Below are positions 10,942-20,074 of a stretch of DNA of 64,000 nt, piece by piece. The stretch comes from Metamycoplasma sp051549855 (GTDB lineage: Bacteria > Bacillota_I > Bacilli_A > Mycoplasmatales > Metamycoplasmataceae). A program made the position numbers and the translations under genes. Every line of letters starts with the position of its first letter. Position 1 is the first letter of the stretch. The stretch lies in the NCBI RefSeq assembly GCF_051549855.1, contig NZ_CP196080.1:124001-188000 (forward strand), given 5' to 3'. The notes beneath the pieces are model-generated. The model ran no database searches. It worked only from the letters and a program-made list of their open reading frames with translations, and was not told the DNA's origin.

Positions 10942-10946
10942 ATATT

Positions 10947-10974
10947 AAAAAAGGCGAGTAATGTCGCCTTTTTT
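10947..10974 (-). terminator. terminator of clpB
   Basis: An 11-bp stem with core GGCGA/TCGCC, flanked by six A on the left and six T on the right, so it could stop transcription in both directions. It lies just behind the clpB stop codon. Confidence 0.85.
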
Positions 10975-10976
10975 CG

Positions 10977-13100
10977 TTATTCAATGACTATTTTGTGATT
11001 TTGAAGAGTTATTTTTGCTTTATCGTCCGCTTGTAATTCTTTTGCCACAATTTTGTATGCTAATAAGTTTTCAAGATTTGTTTGCAAGAATCTTTTGATA
11101 GGTCTGGCTCCATACTCAGGATCATATGCTTCTTTAGCCACATAATCCACAACATTTTCGTCATAGTTTAGATTGATTTTTACTTGCTCTTTAACTCTTT
11201 TGACGATTTTATCCATTTCTAAACGAACAATGTTTTTGATTGTTTTTTCATCTAGTTTATTGAATGTTACAATTTCATCAATTCTATTTAAAAATTCAGG
11301 TCTAAACACACTCAAAAGTTCTTTTCTTATATCTTCTTGAGTGTAATTTCCTTTTGAAATTAGCGAAGCTGCTAGGTTCGTTGTAAGAATAATAATTGTG
11401 TTTCTAAAATTAATGTTTTTCCCTCTTGAGTCAGTTACAAAACCATTATCTAAAATTTGTAAAAGAATGTTTCACACATCAGGGTGGGCTTTTTCTACTT
11501 CATCAAATAAAACAATTGAGTAAGGGTTTTGACGAATTTTTTCAGTCAACTGTCCACCTTGTTCATATCCAATATAACCTGGAGGCGAACCAATTAGTTT
11601 CGATGCTGAGTGTTTTTCCATATACTCAGACATGTCAAGACGAATCAACTGATTTTCATTATCAAACAAAGCATAAGCCAATGCTTTTGCTAGCTCAGTT
11701 TTCCCTACTCCAGTAGTCCCTAAGAAAATGAAGCTTCCTAGAGGACGATTAGGGTCGTTGATTCCTGCTTTAGAACGTAAAATGGCTTCACTTACAACGT
11801 CACAAGCCTTATCTTGACCCTTAATTCTTTGTTTTAAAGTTTTGTCTAGGTTTAAAACTTTGTTAATTTGTGTTTCAATCAATTTTGCAACTGGAATTTT
11901 GGTTCATTTTGAAACAATTTCAGCAACTTCTTCTTCGTCAACTACTTCTTTTAGCAAGCGATTTTTTTCATTTTTGATGTAATTTTCAGCTTCTTGTAAT
12001 TTTTTGTTGATTTCCGGAATTTGAACATACAAGATTTTACTTGCTTCAACATAATCGCCATTTCCTTGCAAAACATTTTGGCGATTTTTTAAGTAGTCAA
12101 GCTCTTTTTTGTATTTACTAATTGCTTCGATAGTTGCTTTTTCTTTAGTTCATTTATCGTTTAGTTCTTTTGCTTTTTGGTTTAAAGACTGCAATTGTGT
12201 CTTGATTTCAGTAATTTTTTCATCATTAGCAGTATTTTTTTCACTTTTTAAAGCGGCTTTTTCCATTTCTAAACGAGCTATTTTTTGGTTAACTTTTTCT
12301 AATTCTTCAGGTTGTGAATTCATTTCAGTTCTGATAGTTGCAGCAGCTTCATCAATTAGATCAATTGCTTTATCTGGTAAAAAACGATCCGAAATGTACC
12401 GAGCACTTAAGTTAGCAGCAGCCACAAGAGCTTTATCTTCAATTTTTACACCGTGATATGTTTCATACCTTTCTTTAATTCCCCTTAGAATTGTAATTGT
12501 GTCAGCGATCGATGGTTCGTTAACACTAACTTTTTGCATTCTTCTTTCTAAAGCAGGATCAGTTTCAATATATTGACGATATTCATCAAGAGTTGTTGCA
12601 CCTATTAAGTGCAATTGTCCCCTTGCCATTAAAGGTTTGAAAATGTTAGCAGCATCCATAGCACTTTGACCATTTCTTCCTGTTCCAACTAACATATGAA
12701 TTTCATCGATGAAAAGAATAATGTTACCTTCTGATTTTTCAACAGCTTTCATCAAGTTTTTTAGTCTTTCTTCGAATTGTCCTTGATATGATGCTCCTGC
12801 AAACATAGCTGGAAGATCAATTTCATACAATTGTTTATTTTTAAGATTTTCAGGAACTTGATTTTCAACAATTTTGCGTGCCAGTCCTTCAACTATCGCA
12901 GTTTTTCCGACTCCTGGTTCTCCAACTAGAACAGGATTATTTTTTGTTTTACGACTTAAGATCCGAATTAAACGACGAATTTCGTCATCACGGTTTACCA
13001 CCGGCTCCAATTTATTATTTTTAGCAGCTTCGATTAAGTTGCGTCCATATTCTTTTAATGGATCTTTGGTATTTTCATTTGGTTGTCAATTTGCTTCCAT
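10977..13100 (-). CDS. clpB: ATP-dependent disaggregase ClpB (short form)
   Basis: Hsp100 chaperone that pulls proteins out of aggregates, normally with DnaK. It has 707 residues and lacks the roughly 150-residue N domain of full-length ClpB: the protein starts EANWQPNENTKDPLKEYG and reaches the first AAA module at once. AAA-1 has LVGEPGVGKTAIVEGLA and a DEIH Walker B. The coiled-coil middle domain is present (EELEKVNQKIARLEMEKAA). AAA-2 has FLGTTGVGKTELAKALA and LFDEVEKAHPDV, and ends in FRPEFLNRIDEIV. GGAGGTAAAG fixes the start. The promoter overlaps a perfect CIRCE, so HrcA repression is expected. Confidence 0.97.
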
Positions 13101-13129
13101 ATCTTTACCTCCATTTGTTTTCTAAGAAT

Positions 13130-13135
13130 ATTATA
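13130..13135 (-). promoter_or_regulatory. -10 hexamer of clpB
   Basis: TATAAT in the context TGTGCTATAAT on the minus strand. The CIRCE lies 8 bases further upstream and covers the place of the -35 region. Confidence 0.75.
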
Positions 13136-13143
13136 GCACATTT

Positions 13144-13170
13144 TTAGCACTCTTAACATTTGAGTGCTAA
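13144..13170 (-). promoter_or_regulatory. CIRCE operator (HrcA binding site)
   Basis: TTAGCACTC, nine bases, GAGTGCTAA: a perfect match to the CIRCE consensus. It covers the clpB -35 region, so bound HrcA would block polymerase. hrcA itself is not in this window. Confidence 0.97.
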
Positions 13171-13203
13171 ATTATTGACAAAAGAAAAGTGATACTTGTA
13201 TCA

Positions 13204-13752
13204 CTAGTCCTTAATCTCAAAACTTAAATCAAAATTAATATTCATTTTTTCGATTTCGACACCCATGCTTTTTAGAATAAATTCACTAATTTCAAACTCT
13301 TCACTTTCAGGTCGATATGCCTCTGCATAAATTACTTTTTTAATTTTTGATTGTACAATTAAGCGCGCGCATTTAAAACATGGCGAGTGTGTAATATACA
13401 TTATTGAACCACTTTCAATTTTTGAATTAGTAATATTAGCATTAATTATGGCATTTTCTTCCGCGTGCACTACATAAGCATATTTAGAATCCTTGACATT
13501 ACCGTTTTCTTGTGGTCTTTCTCAAGGAAAAATTTTGTCATTGTCAACTATTGTTGCATCACCTTGAAAATTAGTTGGCATTCCATTGTATCCCAGTGAA
13601 ACAACATATTTTTGCTGATTAACAATGCAAGCGCCAACACGAGTAGTAGGATCTTTTGAACGTAAAGCACTAAGTTTGGCAAGGGACATAAAATAGTAAT
13701 CTCATTTTAAGTCACCTTTTTCATTTAACATTTTTTTATTTTTAATTTTCAT
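13204..13752 (-). CDS. deoxycytidylate (dCMP) deaminase, ComEB-like
   Basis: Converts dCMP to dUMP for dTMP synthesis. 182 residues with the zinc deaminase signature: HAEENAIINAN (zinc His and catalytic Glu) and HSPCFKCARLIV (PCxxC). Upstream KDPTTRVGACIV and GYNGMP are characteristic of dCMP deaminases and the ComE operon protein 2. The start ATG is preceded by TGGTACAAT with six bases between, and no Shine-Dalgarno sequence. A second in-frame Met at residue 8 is possible. It is a single gene, between the CIRCE-controlled clpB promoter and an independent small-RNA unit. Confidence 0.9.
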
Positions 13753-13758
13753 AAAGAA

Positions 13759-13767
13759 ATTGTACCA
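13759..13767 (-). promoter_or_regulatory. extended -10 of the dCMP deaminase gene (leaderless candidate)
   Basis: TGGTACAAT on the minus strand, six bases before the ATG. It follows directly behind the T-tract of the small-RNA terminator. Confidence 0.55.
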
Positions 13768-13775
13768 TAAAAGTG

Positions 13776-13878
13776 AAAAACAGCCTCCGCAAACGCTGCT
13801 TTCTATTATTCAATGAAATAAGGTATGAACCTCGGTAAGACATTTATTAAATAAATCCAGTTAGCTTTTAACCGAATC
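13776..13878 (-). ncRNA. candidate orphan small RNA, about 103 nt
   Basis: No ORF, but a complete transcription unit on the minus strand: extended -10 TGCTATAAT (13893-13885), start expected near 13878, and a 3' hairpin AGCAGC/GCTGTT (13800-13795 with 13784-13779) followed by TTTTT. Internal pairing is evident: TTCGGT with ACCGAG encloses the AT-only hairpin ATTTATT/AATAAAT, and a third weak hairpin contains TTATTTCATTGAATAA. The dCMP deaminase gene downstream has its own promoter, so this looks stand-alone rather than a leader. It does not match SRP RNA, tmRNA, RNase P RNA or a riboswitch class I can recognise. Start and end are inferred. Confidence 0.5.
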
Positions 13879-13884
13879 GATATT

Positions 13885-13893
13885 ATTATAGCA
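13885..13893 (-). promoter_or_regulatory. extended -10 promoter of the candidate small RNA
   Basis: TGCTATAAT on the minus strand: a consensus hexamer with the TGn extension, the strongest kind of -10 in this window. Confidence 0.55.
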
Positions 13894-13988
13894 TATTTTC
13901 TGTAACTAAACTGAAACAAAAAAAATTAAAAATTTATATACTTTAGCAAGCAAAAATCTTAAAATTATTATGTAAAGATAAAAAAGAG

Positions 13989-14036
13989 TTCGGCTTAGTT
14001 TTGAGAGCCCGGGCTAGGCCGAAAAAGTAGGGCTCT
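13989..14036 (-). terminator. pseudoknot-like structured element with terminator character
   Basis: Two interleaved perfect or near-perfect helices. TTCGGCTTAG (13989-13998) pairs with CTAGGCCGAA (14014-14023; one G-U), and AGAGCCC (14004-14010) pairs with GGGCTCT (14030-14036). The order is that of an H-type pseudoknot. Read on the minus strand, the 10-bp helix is followed by CTC and TTTTTT, so it also works as a terminator for the short ORFs upstream. Its GC content stands out sharply from the surrounding AT-rich DNA. Confidence 0.6.
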
Positions 14037-14064
14037 TATTCACTCTTATATATCTATTTTATTT

Positions 14065-14232
14065 TTATTTATTTTTCTCTATTTTACATAATTTTCAAAT
14101 TTTTATAAAAATCGTCAAAAGTTCGGAATTTAAACCTAAACTCCTTAAATTTCGTAATACAAAAAGTTTCAATTTTTCGTTTATTTCAATTCATGTTTTT
14201 AAATATCCTAACCTTATAATATTAATTTTCAT
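14065..14232 (-). CDS. short hypothetical ORF, 55 residues
   Basis: Starts MKINIIRLGYLKTWIEIN and ends IWKLCKIEKNK. It is strongly basic and Leu/Ile-rich with an amphipathic helical look; two TGA codons read as Trp. It has no clear ribosome-binding site. It is the third of three consecutive minus-strand short ORFs, and its stop lies 28 bases before the pseudoknot-like terminator. It may be a real small protein or the remnant of a decayed gene; I do not recognise it. Confidence 0.35.
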
Positions 14233-14249
14233 TGAATTGTATATTTTAT

Positions 14250-14357
14250 TTATTTTTTATATCTCTTATCATTAAATATTTCACTTTTAAAATAATCGTC
14301 TAATATTTTTATATTTTTTATTCTTCAGGTTAATATAATTTTTAAGTTATATTTCAT
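14250..14357 (-). CDS. short hypothetical ORF, 35 residues
   Basis: MKYNLKIILTWRIKNIKIL followed by a charged tail ending DKRYKK; one TGA codon as Trp. A TAGGAGC ribosome-binding site lies at good distance, inside the preceding short ORF, whose end it overlaps by 11 bases. That overlap suggests translational coupling. No homolog recognised. Alternative: fragment of one gene broken by a frameshift, since the two reading frames overlap. Confidence 0.4.
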
Positions 14358-14451
14358 GTTTAATGCTCCTACATGATTGTCTCTTTTTTAAATTTGTTAT
14401 AGGTGATATTATTTTTAATGTTGTCTTAGCGAATAATATTTTTCGTGACAT
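14347..14451 (-). CDS. short hypothetical ORF, 34 residues
   Basis: Starts MSRKILFAKTTLKIISPI and ends SCRSIKHEI; net positive. It has one of the strongest ribosome-binding sites in the window (GAAAGGAGG, three bases before the ATG on the minus strand). A possible -10 (TTTATAGA) lies about 30 bases upstream, after the tex terminator. The quality of the ribosome-binding site is the main argument that the locus is translated. Function unknown. Confidence 0.45.
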   Translation of the reverse strand: MSRKILFAKTTLKIISPITNLKKRQSCRSIKHEI

Positions 14452-14492
14452 AACCTCCTTTCTATTAGATTAAGTGTCTATAAAAGATGATA

Positions 14493-14521
14493 AAAAAAGC
14501 ATCGCCGAGGCAGTGCTTTTA
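14493..14521 (-). terminator. terminator of tex
   Basis: AAAAGCA/TGCTTTT (14514-14520 with 14495-14501) with a GC-rich inner part (CTGCCTCGGCGA), followed by T residues on the minus strand, right behind the tex stop codon. Confidence 0.8.
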
Positions 14522-14528
14522 CTTTTTC

Positions 14529-16661
14529 TTATTCAACTATTTGAGCGCTTATTCTCGCTCTTTTTACATCAACATCAAGAATTTTGATTCTAACTTTTTG
14601 ACCCACTGAAACAACGTCACGTGGATTTTTAACAAATTTTTGCGACAGATTCGAAACGTGGACAAAGGCACTTTGTTTTATTCCGATGTAAACAAAGATT
14701 CCAAAGTCAGTAATATTCAGTACGTTTCCTTCAAAAATTTGCCCTTGCTCTATATTTTCAATATCTAAAACATCTTTTCTTAAGACGAATCCATCTTTTT
14801 GGTCGCGAATGTCTTTGGTTGGATTTATCAGCGCTTCTAGAATCAAGTCGATATCATATTTGTTTGAATTTAACTTGTTTACTAGTTCTTCTTTATTTGC
14901 TTGTTTTAATTTTGCAGTATCAATGTTATTTAGATCAATTTTTAGTTCTTTAATTAATTGATTGGCAAGAGCGTAGCTTTCAGGGTGGATTTGAGTGCGG
15001 TCGTAAAAATTCTCAGAATTATAAATTCTTAAAAATCCAATCGCTTGCTCGTAACTTTTTGTTCCAAGTCCTTTAACTTTTAGAATTTCTTTACGATTTT
15101 TAAAGGCTCCATTTTCATTACGGTAATCAACAATATTGGCTGCTGTTTTAGCACTAAGTCCAGAAATGTAAGTCAAAATTTCTTTTGTAGCAGTATTAGC
15201 ATCGACTCCAACCTGGTTTACTACCTTATTAACTTTAAAAGTAAGACTTTCAGCCAGTTCTTTTTGATTAACATCATGTTGATATTGACCTACACCAATA
15301 GATTTAGGATCAATTTTGACTAATTCATTAAGTGGATCTTGGAATTTTCTTCCTATGTTGATTGCGCTTCTTTGCTCGACACTAAGGTCAGGAAATTCTT
15401 CAATAGCAGTCTTTGAAGCTGAGTAAACACTGGCACCAATTTCACTCACGATTGCATAGAAAATGTGGCTAAAATCTTTTTCTGAATTTATCACTTTTGC
15501 AACAAATTCTTCAGTTTCTCTTGAAGCTGTTCCGTTACCAATAACAACAATGTCAACGTTGTATTGACGAAGTAATTTTGTCAGTGTTGCTTTGGATCCT
15601 ACGAAATCATTTTTCGGCGGTGTTGGATAAATAATGTCAATTTTCAAAACGGCTCCAGTTTTTGAAATAACAGCAATTTTACATCCATTGATGTAAGCTG
15701 GATCAATTGCTAAAATAGTCTTATCTTTAACTGCCGGTGCAAGTAACATTTGTTCTAAATTTTGTGCAAAAAGTTCGATAGCTGCTTTTTGTGCTTTGTC
15801 GAATAATTCACTCTCAATTTCTCTTTCAATTGAAGGGAAAATTAATCTTTGCAAACTATCTTCTAAAGCAAGAAGATTAATTTGACTGGTAGAAGGATTT
15901 TTGCAATATTTATTTTTTAATTGTTCAATGATTGCTTTTTCATCAAAGACTCAAGACACATTGATAATTTTTAATTCTTGTGCTCTTGCTAAGGCTAAAA
16001 TTCTATGATTCGCTGTTTTATTTATTTTGTGTTCGGAATCATAAAAATCTTTGAAAACTTCCTTTTCGTCAATAGCATTTTTCTTTAGTTTAGTTTTTCA
16101 AAGCCCATTTCACAAGATTTGACGTTTAACATAATCACGCACTCCTAGATCCTGACTCATTCACTGACTAATAATGAATGAAGCTTGTTCAATGGCAAAG
16201 TCGACATCTTTAACTTTTTCATTGACGTATTTAGCTGCTTCTTTTTTAGGATCAAAATTGGTGTTACGAGTACTAAAAATGATTTTAGCCAAAGGTTCTA
16301 GCCCTAGAGCTATAGCTTCAGTGGCTTTTGTTTTCTTTCCAACTTTGAAAGGCTCATAGATATTTTCGACTTCTGCTTTAGTTTCTGAAAGTTTAATTTT
16401 TTGTTTAATTTCTTCAGTCAAAAGGCCTTTTTCAGTCAAAATTTCGATGATTGCTTCTTTACGTTTATTTAATTCTGTGTTGTATTTGTATAGTTTATCA
16501 ATTTCACCGATTGTTTCTTCATCTAGTCCGCCAGTCTCACTTTTCCGATAACGACTAATAAAAGGGACAGTTGCCCCTTGTGATAAAAGATTCAATACAA
16601 CACTAACTTGCTCTTCTTTTAAATTTAATTTTTTAGCTACAAAACTTAAACTTAAATCCAT
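14529..16661 (-). CDS. tex: Tex-family S1 RNA-binding transcription accessory protein
   Basis: Cytoplasmic nucleic-acid binding protein of 710 residues, near the family's usual 720-770. Order of domains: N-terminal helical region with GATVPFISRYRKSETGGLDEE; YqgF/RNase H-like fold with ILAIDPAYINGCKIAVI and GNGTASRETEEFV; helix-hairpin-helix segment with NIVDYRNENGAFKNRKE and VKGLGTKSYEQAIGFLRI; C-terminal S1 domain with GQIFEGNVLNITDFGIFVYIG. The core is typical. The start ATG follows TAGGAGTAATTT, whose TAG is the stop of degV, so degV and tex are one operon. Role: proposed in transcription and RNA metabolism; exact function in mycoplasmas unknown. Confidence 0.95.
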
Positions 16662-16670
16662 AAATTACTC

Positions 16671-17552
16671 CTATTTTTTAAATACGTATCCAAATTGTTT
16701 TAGTGTTTCTATTTCATCTTTAGTAATAGTTAGGTATGAAAAAGCAATTGCGCCTTTACCAGTATGAATGGCAATAGTAGGACACAATGGAAACACAAAA
16801 GCACGACTCAAATTATTTTCTTCTAAAATTTTGCTTACTAGCATTTGAATTTCTACATTATCAGCATTGTTAAACAAGAAATATTTGTCTTCAGCATTTG
16901 TATTGTTTTCGTAAAGTTCTCTTGCATATTTAGTTAAAGTTTTTTCAAAAATTCTTCCTTTGGCATATTTGTCTAGTAAACCATCACGAAATTCAATAAC
17001 AGGTACTATTTTTAATAATTTTGCAATGCTTGCAGCAGCAGGAGATAGTCTGCCACCTCTTACTAATGCTTCGTTTTCTTGCGGGATTAGTAAAGTTTTG
17101 TCCTGCGGTTTAGCAAATATCCCAATAGCTTTTTCAAAACTTGCACCATCTTTAATCGCTTTTTGAAAACGTAAAATATCTAGCACAATCGCATGTGAGA
17201 TTTTTTTTGATTCAACAACGTATGCTTTATTTTCACTTTCTCAGTCTTCAAACATGATTTTTAAAGACTGGTATTGACGTGATAATTCAGTACTAATTGG
17301 ATAAATTAACACTTTATCGTACTCAGCAACTTGACTTTTGATTGCTTCGATATCACGTGGTAAAGAAGCAGAAGTTGAAACATTTTTAGCACCATTTTGT
17401 TTTGCTCAAATAGTTTTAGCATCAACTTCAACTCCGTCTGAATAACTTTTGTCGTCAATGGTTATTTGAATTGGTAAATAAAATCAACCTAATTTTTCAA
17501 CTTGAACTTTAGTAAGCCCACAACTGGAATCAACTACAATGGCAATTTTCAT
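16671..17552 (-). CDS. DegV family fatty-acid-binding protein
   Basis: 293 residues. DegV/FakB proteins bind a fatty acid and present it to the kinase FakA for phosphorylation. Seen here: the N-terminus MKIAIVVDSSCGLTKVQVE (strand plus DSS motif), PIQITIDDKSYSDG, then SASLPRDIEAI in place of the usual TSQPS, and ENEALVRGGRLSPAAASIAKLLKIVPV, the hallmark GGR-G/S segment near the fatty-acid pocket. C-terminal HTGKGAIAFSYL replaces HxGPGxxG. GGAGGAG precedes the ATG. First gene of degV-tex, divergent from tyrS. Confidence 0.9.
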
Positions 17553-17608
17553 TACTCCTCCAATAATTTAAAAAATACTTATAATTAAAAGATATATTTT
17601 GTTAGTCT

Positions 17609-17614
17609 TATAAT
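17609..17614 (+). promoter_or_regulatory. -10 hexamer candidate of tyrS
   Basis: TATAAT about 60 bases before the tyrS ATG in the divergent degV/tyrS spacer. The implied leader of about 50 bases ends in the ribosome-binding site GGAGATAAG. Confidence 0.5.
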
Positions 17615-17672
17615 TTAAATATTAATTATATTAGATTACTAAGAAGCCAAGCACAAATTGTTAGGAGATAAG

Positions 17673-18902
17673 ATGCAAAAATTAATTGAAGATTTAAAAA
17701 AACGTCAGATTATTAAAGATATTTCTAAAGAAGATAAAATCAATCTTTTTGATCACACAACTGGAGTTTATACTGGATTTGATCCAACCGCTACTTCTTT
17801 ACACTTAGGAAACTACATTCATATTGTTAACTTGCTAAGATTTCAAAGAGCAGGTTTTAATGCTATTGCCGTTTTGGGCGGAGCAACTGGTATGGTAGGA
17901 GATCCTTCTTTTCGTGAAAGTGAAAGAAAGGAAATAGATCTATCAACTCTAGAATTTAACAAAGCCAAAATTAAAAAACAATTAGAAAGCTTTGGTTTAA
18001 AAGTAATTGATAATTATGAATTTTATAAAGATTTGAAGTTTCTAGATTTTCTTAAATATAACGGAAAATTAGTTAATGTAAGTTATATGTTAGCTAAGGA
18101 TTCAGTAAAACAAAGATTAAAAAATGGAATGACATTTACTGAATTTAGTTATCAATTAATTCAAGGACTCGACTTTAACTTACTGTACGAAAAACACAAT
18201 GTTTGCATTCAACTTGGTGGTTCAGATCAATGAGGTAATATCACAACCGGTCTAGAAATTATCAAAACATTGCATGGTGAAGATCATAAAGCAATCGGTA
18301 TCACTTGCAATTTATTAACAGACTCGAATGGTAACAAAATCGGTAAGTCGTTTGGTGGGGGAAGCTTGTGATTAGACCGTGAACAAACTTCGCCATATAG
18401 TATGTATCAATACTTAGTCAACCAACGCGATGAAGACGTTGAAAAACTTTTAAAATGATTAACTTTTGTTTCTTTAGAAGAAATTGAACATATTATGAAA
18501 AAATCAAATGCTGATAAAAGACAACGTTACGCCCAAAAAGTTTTAGCATTTGAAACAATTAAAATTGTTCACGGGAAAAAAACGGCCAAACAATGTGAAG
18601 AAATTAGTCAAAAACTTTTTGCAAACGACATTCTAAACTTAAGCGACGATGATTTTGAACTTCTAAAAGGATTTTTACCAGTTTTCGAATATCAAGATGA
18701 AAGTGTCATTGATTTTGTTGTAAACAATTCGATTTTAAGTTCTCGTCGTGAATTCAATGAATTTTTAAATAATAAGGCTTTAAGTTTTAATGCTGAGGTT
18801 ATAACAGATTCACAAAGCAAATTAGACTTTGACAAGTTTGATGGTAAAAAGGGTCTTTTAAAAAGAGGGAAACGTGATTTTTATATCGTTTTCAAAAAAT
18901 AA
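17673..18902 (+). CDS. tyrS: tyrosyl-tRNA synthetase
   Basis: Charges tRNA-Tyr. Class I enzyme of 409 residues. GFDPTATSLHLGNYIHI carries the HIGH-type motif, VLGGATGMVGDPSFRESER and QLGGSDQWGNI line the tyrosine pocket, and SNGNKIGKSFGGG contains the KMSKS equivalent. A C-terminal S4-like RNA-binding domain ends the protein (SRREFNEFLNNKAL). An in-frame ATG lies 15 bases upstream, but GGAGATAAG sits directly before the chosen ATG, and TyrRS proteins normally begin here. A terminator follows within ten bases of the stop. Confidence 0.96.
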
Positions 18903-18912
18903 TACGTGATTC

Positions 18913-18937
18913 AAAATCAGGAATACCTGATTTTTTC
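18913..18937 (+). terminator. terminator of tyrS
   Basis: Perfect 9-bp stem AAAATCAGG/CCTGATTTT with loop AATA and a following T-run. Confidence 0.9.
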
Positions 18938-19127
18938 TTTTATTTTTGAACTTGCAAAACGCTTAATCAAAATTTAATTTATAGTCAAATGCCAAAATTG
19001 TCAATAACTACAAACTTGATGATCAGTTGGAAATCTAAATAAACAAAATTCGATCGAAAACATTTTAATTTTTGGTACTAATACCATTTTTTTGTCTTTT
19101 TAGCGCGAAAATAAAAATATTTTTTTC

Positions 19128-19181
19128 TCGAAATTAATGTCAAAAACTTGTCTATAATTACGTCAATAACTTTAATTTCGA
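19128..19181 (+). promoter_or_regulatory. promoter flanked by a 10-bp inverted repeat
   Basis: TCGAAATTAA (19128-19137) and TTAATTTCGA (19172-19181) are perfect inverted copies. Between them lies the -10 hexamer TATAAT (19153-19158) for the lipoprotein gene that starts 12 bases after the second arm. The second arm runs into the ribosome-binding site AAGGAG. The 290 bases between tyrS and this gene contain nothing else that I can identify. Confidence 0.55.
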
Positions 19182-19193
19182 AGGAGCAATTTT

Positions 19194-19979
19194 ATGAAAC
19201 TATCTAAAAAACTTTTATCATTTTCACTTTTTACTTTAGTTCCGATAGTGGGGGCAGTGTCAGCTATTTCATGTCAAACAACAGTCAAAGAAGATGACCA
19301 AAACACTAAAACTTCAAATAACAAAACTGAAACCAATACAACCACTAACAACACAACAAATATCGAAACAAACACAGAGTCTGATACAACTAATAACACA
19401 ACAAACACTGAAAACAAAACTGAAACAAACACTACTACCAACACTGAAACAAATAAAGAAAGTACACCTAGTGTAAATCCATTAACTCAAGTAAACCCAG
19501 ATGTTAAATACTCGACAAACACTTTACTACTTCAATGAGCTAATTCAATTGATAATAATTTAGTTTACGCAAATGACAATAGTAAAGATTTGTTAATAAA
19601 AGCTTTAAAAAACAATTGAACATTTTTCTATGATTATCACAACTCAACAGTTATCGCATATGAAACAAATGATTGACAAAAAGCTAAAGAAGCAAATAAT
19701 GTAATTTTCAAATGAAGTGACAGTGTGGTGCGTCCAGATGATGGAAATAGATCAAAATACTTCCAAATAACAAGCAATTCAACTCCTTTAGTTGATAACA
19801 GCTACAACGGGACCACAACAAAATCTTCAAACAACGTTTTAAATGTAGTTGTAGATGGAAACAATGTTACAGTTTACTATCTAGCTTCAAAATTCGTTGC
19901 TTACCATGATGCAATTGTTGCAGGAAAATTATTGAAAACAACCTTTGAAATCGACAATCTACAAGATCAACTAAAATAA
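19194..19979 (+). CDS. putative lipoprotein with Thr/Asn-rich stalk
   Basis: 261 residues, predicted surface lipoprotein. The signal peptide KLSKKLLSFSLFTLVPIVGA leads to the lipobox AISC (Cys27). Residues about 38-92 are a low-complexity Thr/Asn/Glu stretch (repeats of TNTTTN, TNNTTN, TETNT), probably an extended spacer. The C-terminal part is a compact domain (LLLQWANSIDNNLVYAND, NVLNVVVDGNNVTVYYLASK) that I do not recognise. The ribosome-binding site GAAGGAG sets the ATG. It has its own promoter and terminator. The direct repeats in the stalk would allow length change by slippage, but there is no out-of-frame homopolymer. Confidence 0.88.
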
Positions 19980-19988
19980 TTCAACATT

Positions 19989-20015
19989 AATTTGCCCTAG
20001 AAGGCAAATTTTTGT
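19989..20015 (+). terminator. terminator of the Thr/Asn-rich lipoprotein gene
   Basis: AATTTGCC/GGCAAATT (8 bp) with a 6-base loop followed by TTTTTG. Confidence 0.85.
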
Positions 20016-20017
20016 TT

Positions 20018-20043
20018 GCCTTGCTTTCAAAAAGCAAGAAGGC
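20018..20043 (+). other. second hairpin before the nuclease gene
   Basis: CTTGCTTT/AAAGCAAG (20020-20027 with 20031-20038), extendable by GCC/GGC beyond an AA mismatch. No T-run follows. It lies between a terminator and the next start codon, so it could be a remnant terminator, a 3' stabiliser or part of the next leader. Confidence 0.5.
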
Positions 20044-20074
20044 GATTTGTTAAAATTAAAGTATCGGAGAAAAG

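Noticed and set aside
13776..13878. Small RNA as SRP (4.5S) RNA because of AAAGCAGC near its end
   Set aside because: The apical GGAA/GNAR tetraloop and the 5' partner of the SRP domain IV internal loop are missing, and the ends of the RNA do not pair.
13776..13878. Small RNA as a purine-type or other known riboswitch of the dCMP deaminase gene
   Set aside because: No conserved core of a class I know is visible, and the gene has its own promoter behind the terminator.
14041..14460. AT-rich stretch as replication origin
   Set aside because: No DnaA-box cluster and no dnaA or dnaN nearby; AT-richness alone is not evidence in this genome.
19300..19470. Thr/Asn-rich repeat as a phase-variation switch
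   Set aside because: The repeats are irregular codons of three bases; length change would stay in frame, and there is no long homopolymer at the start or promoter.
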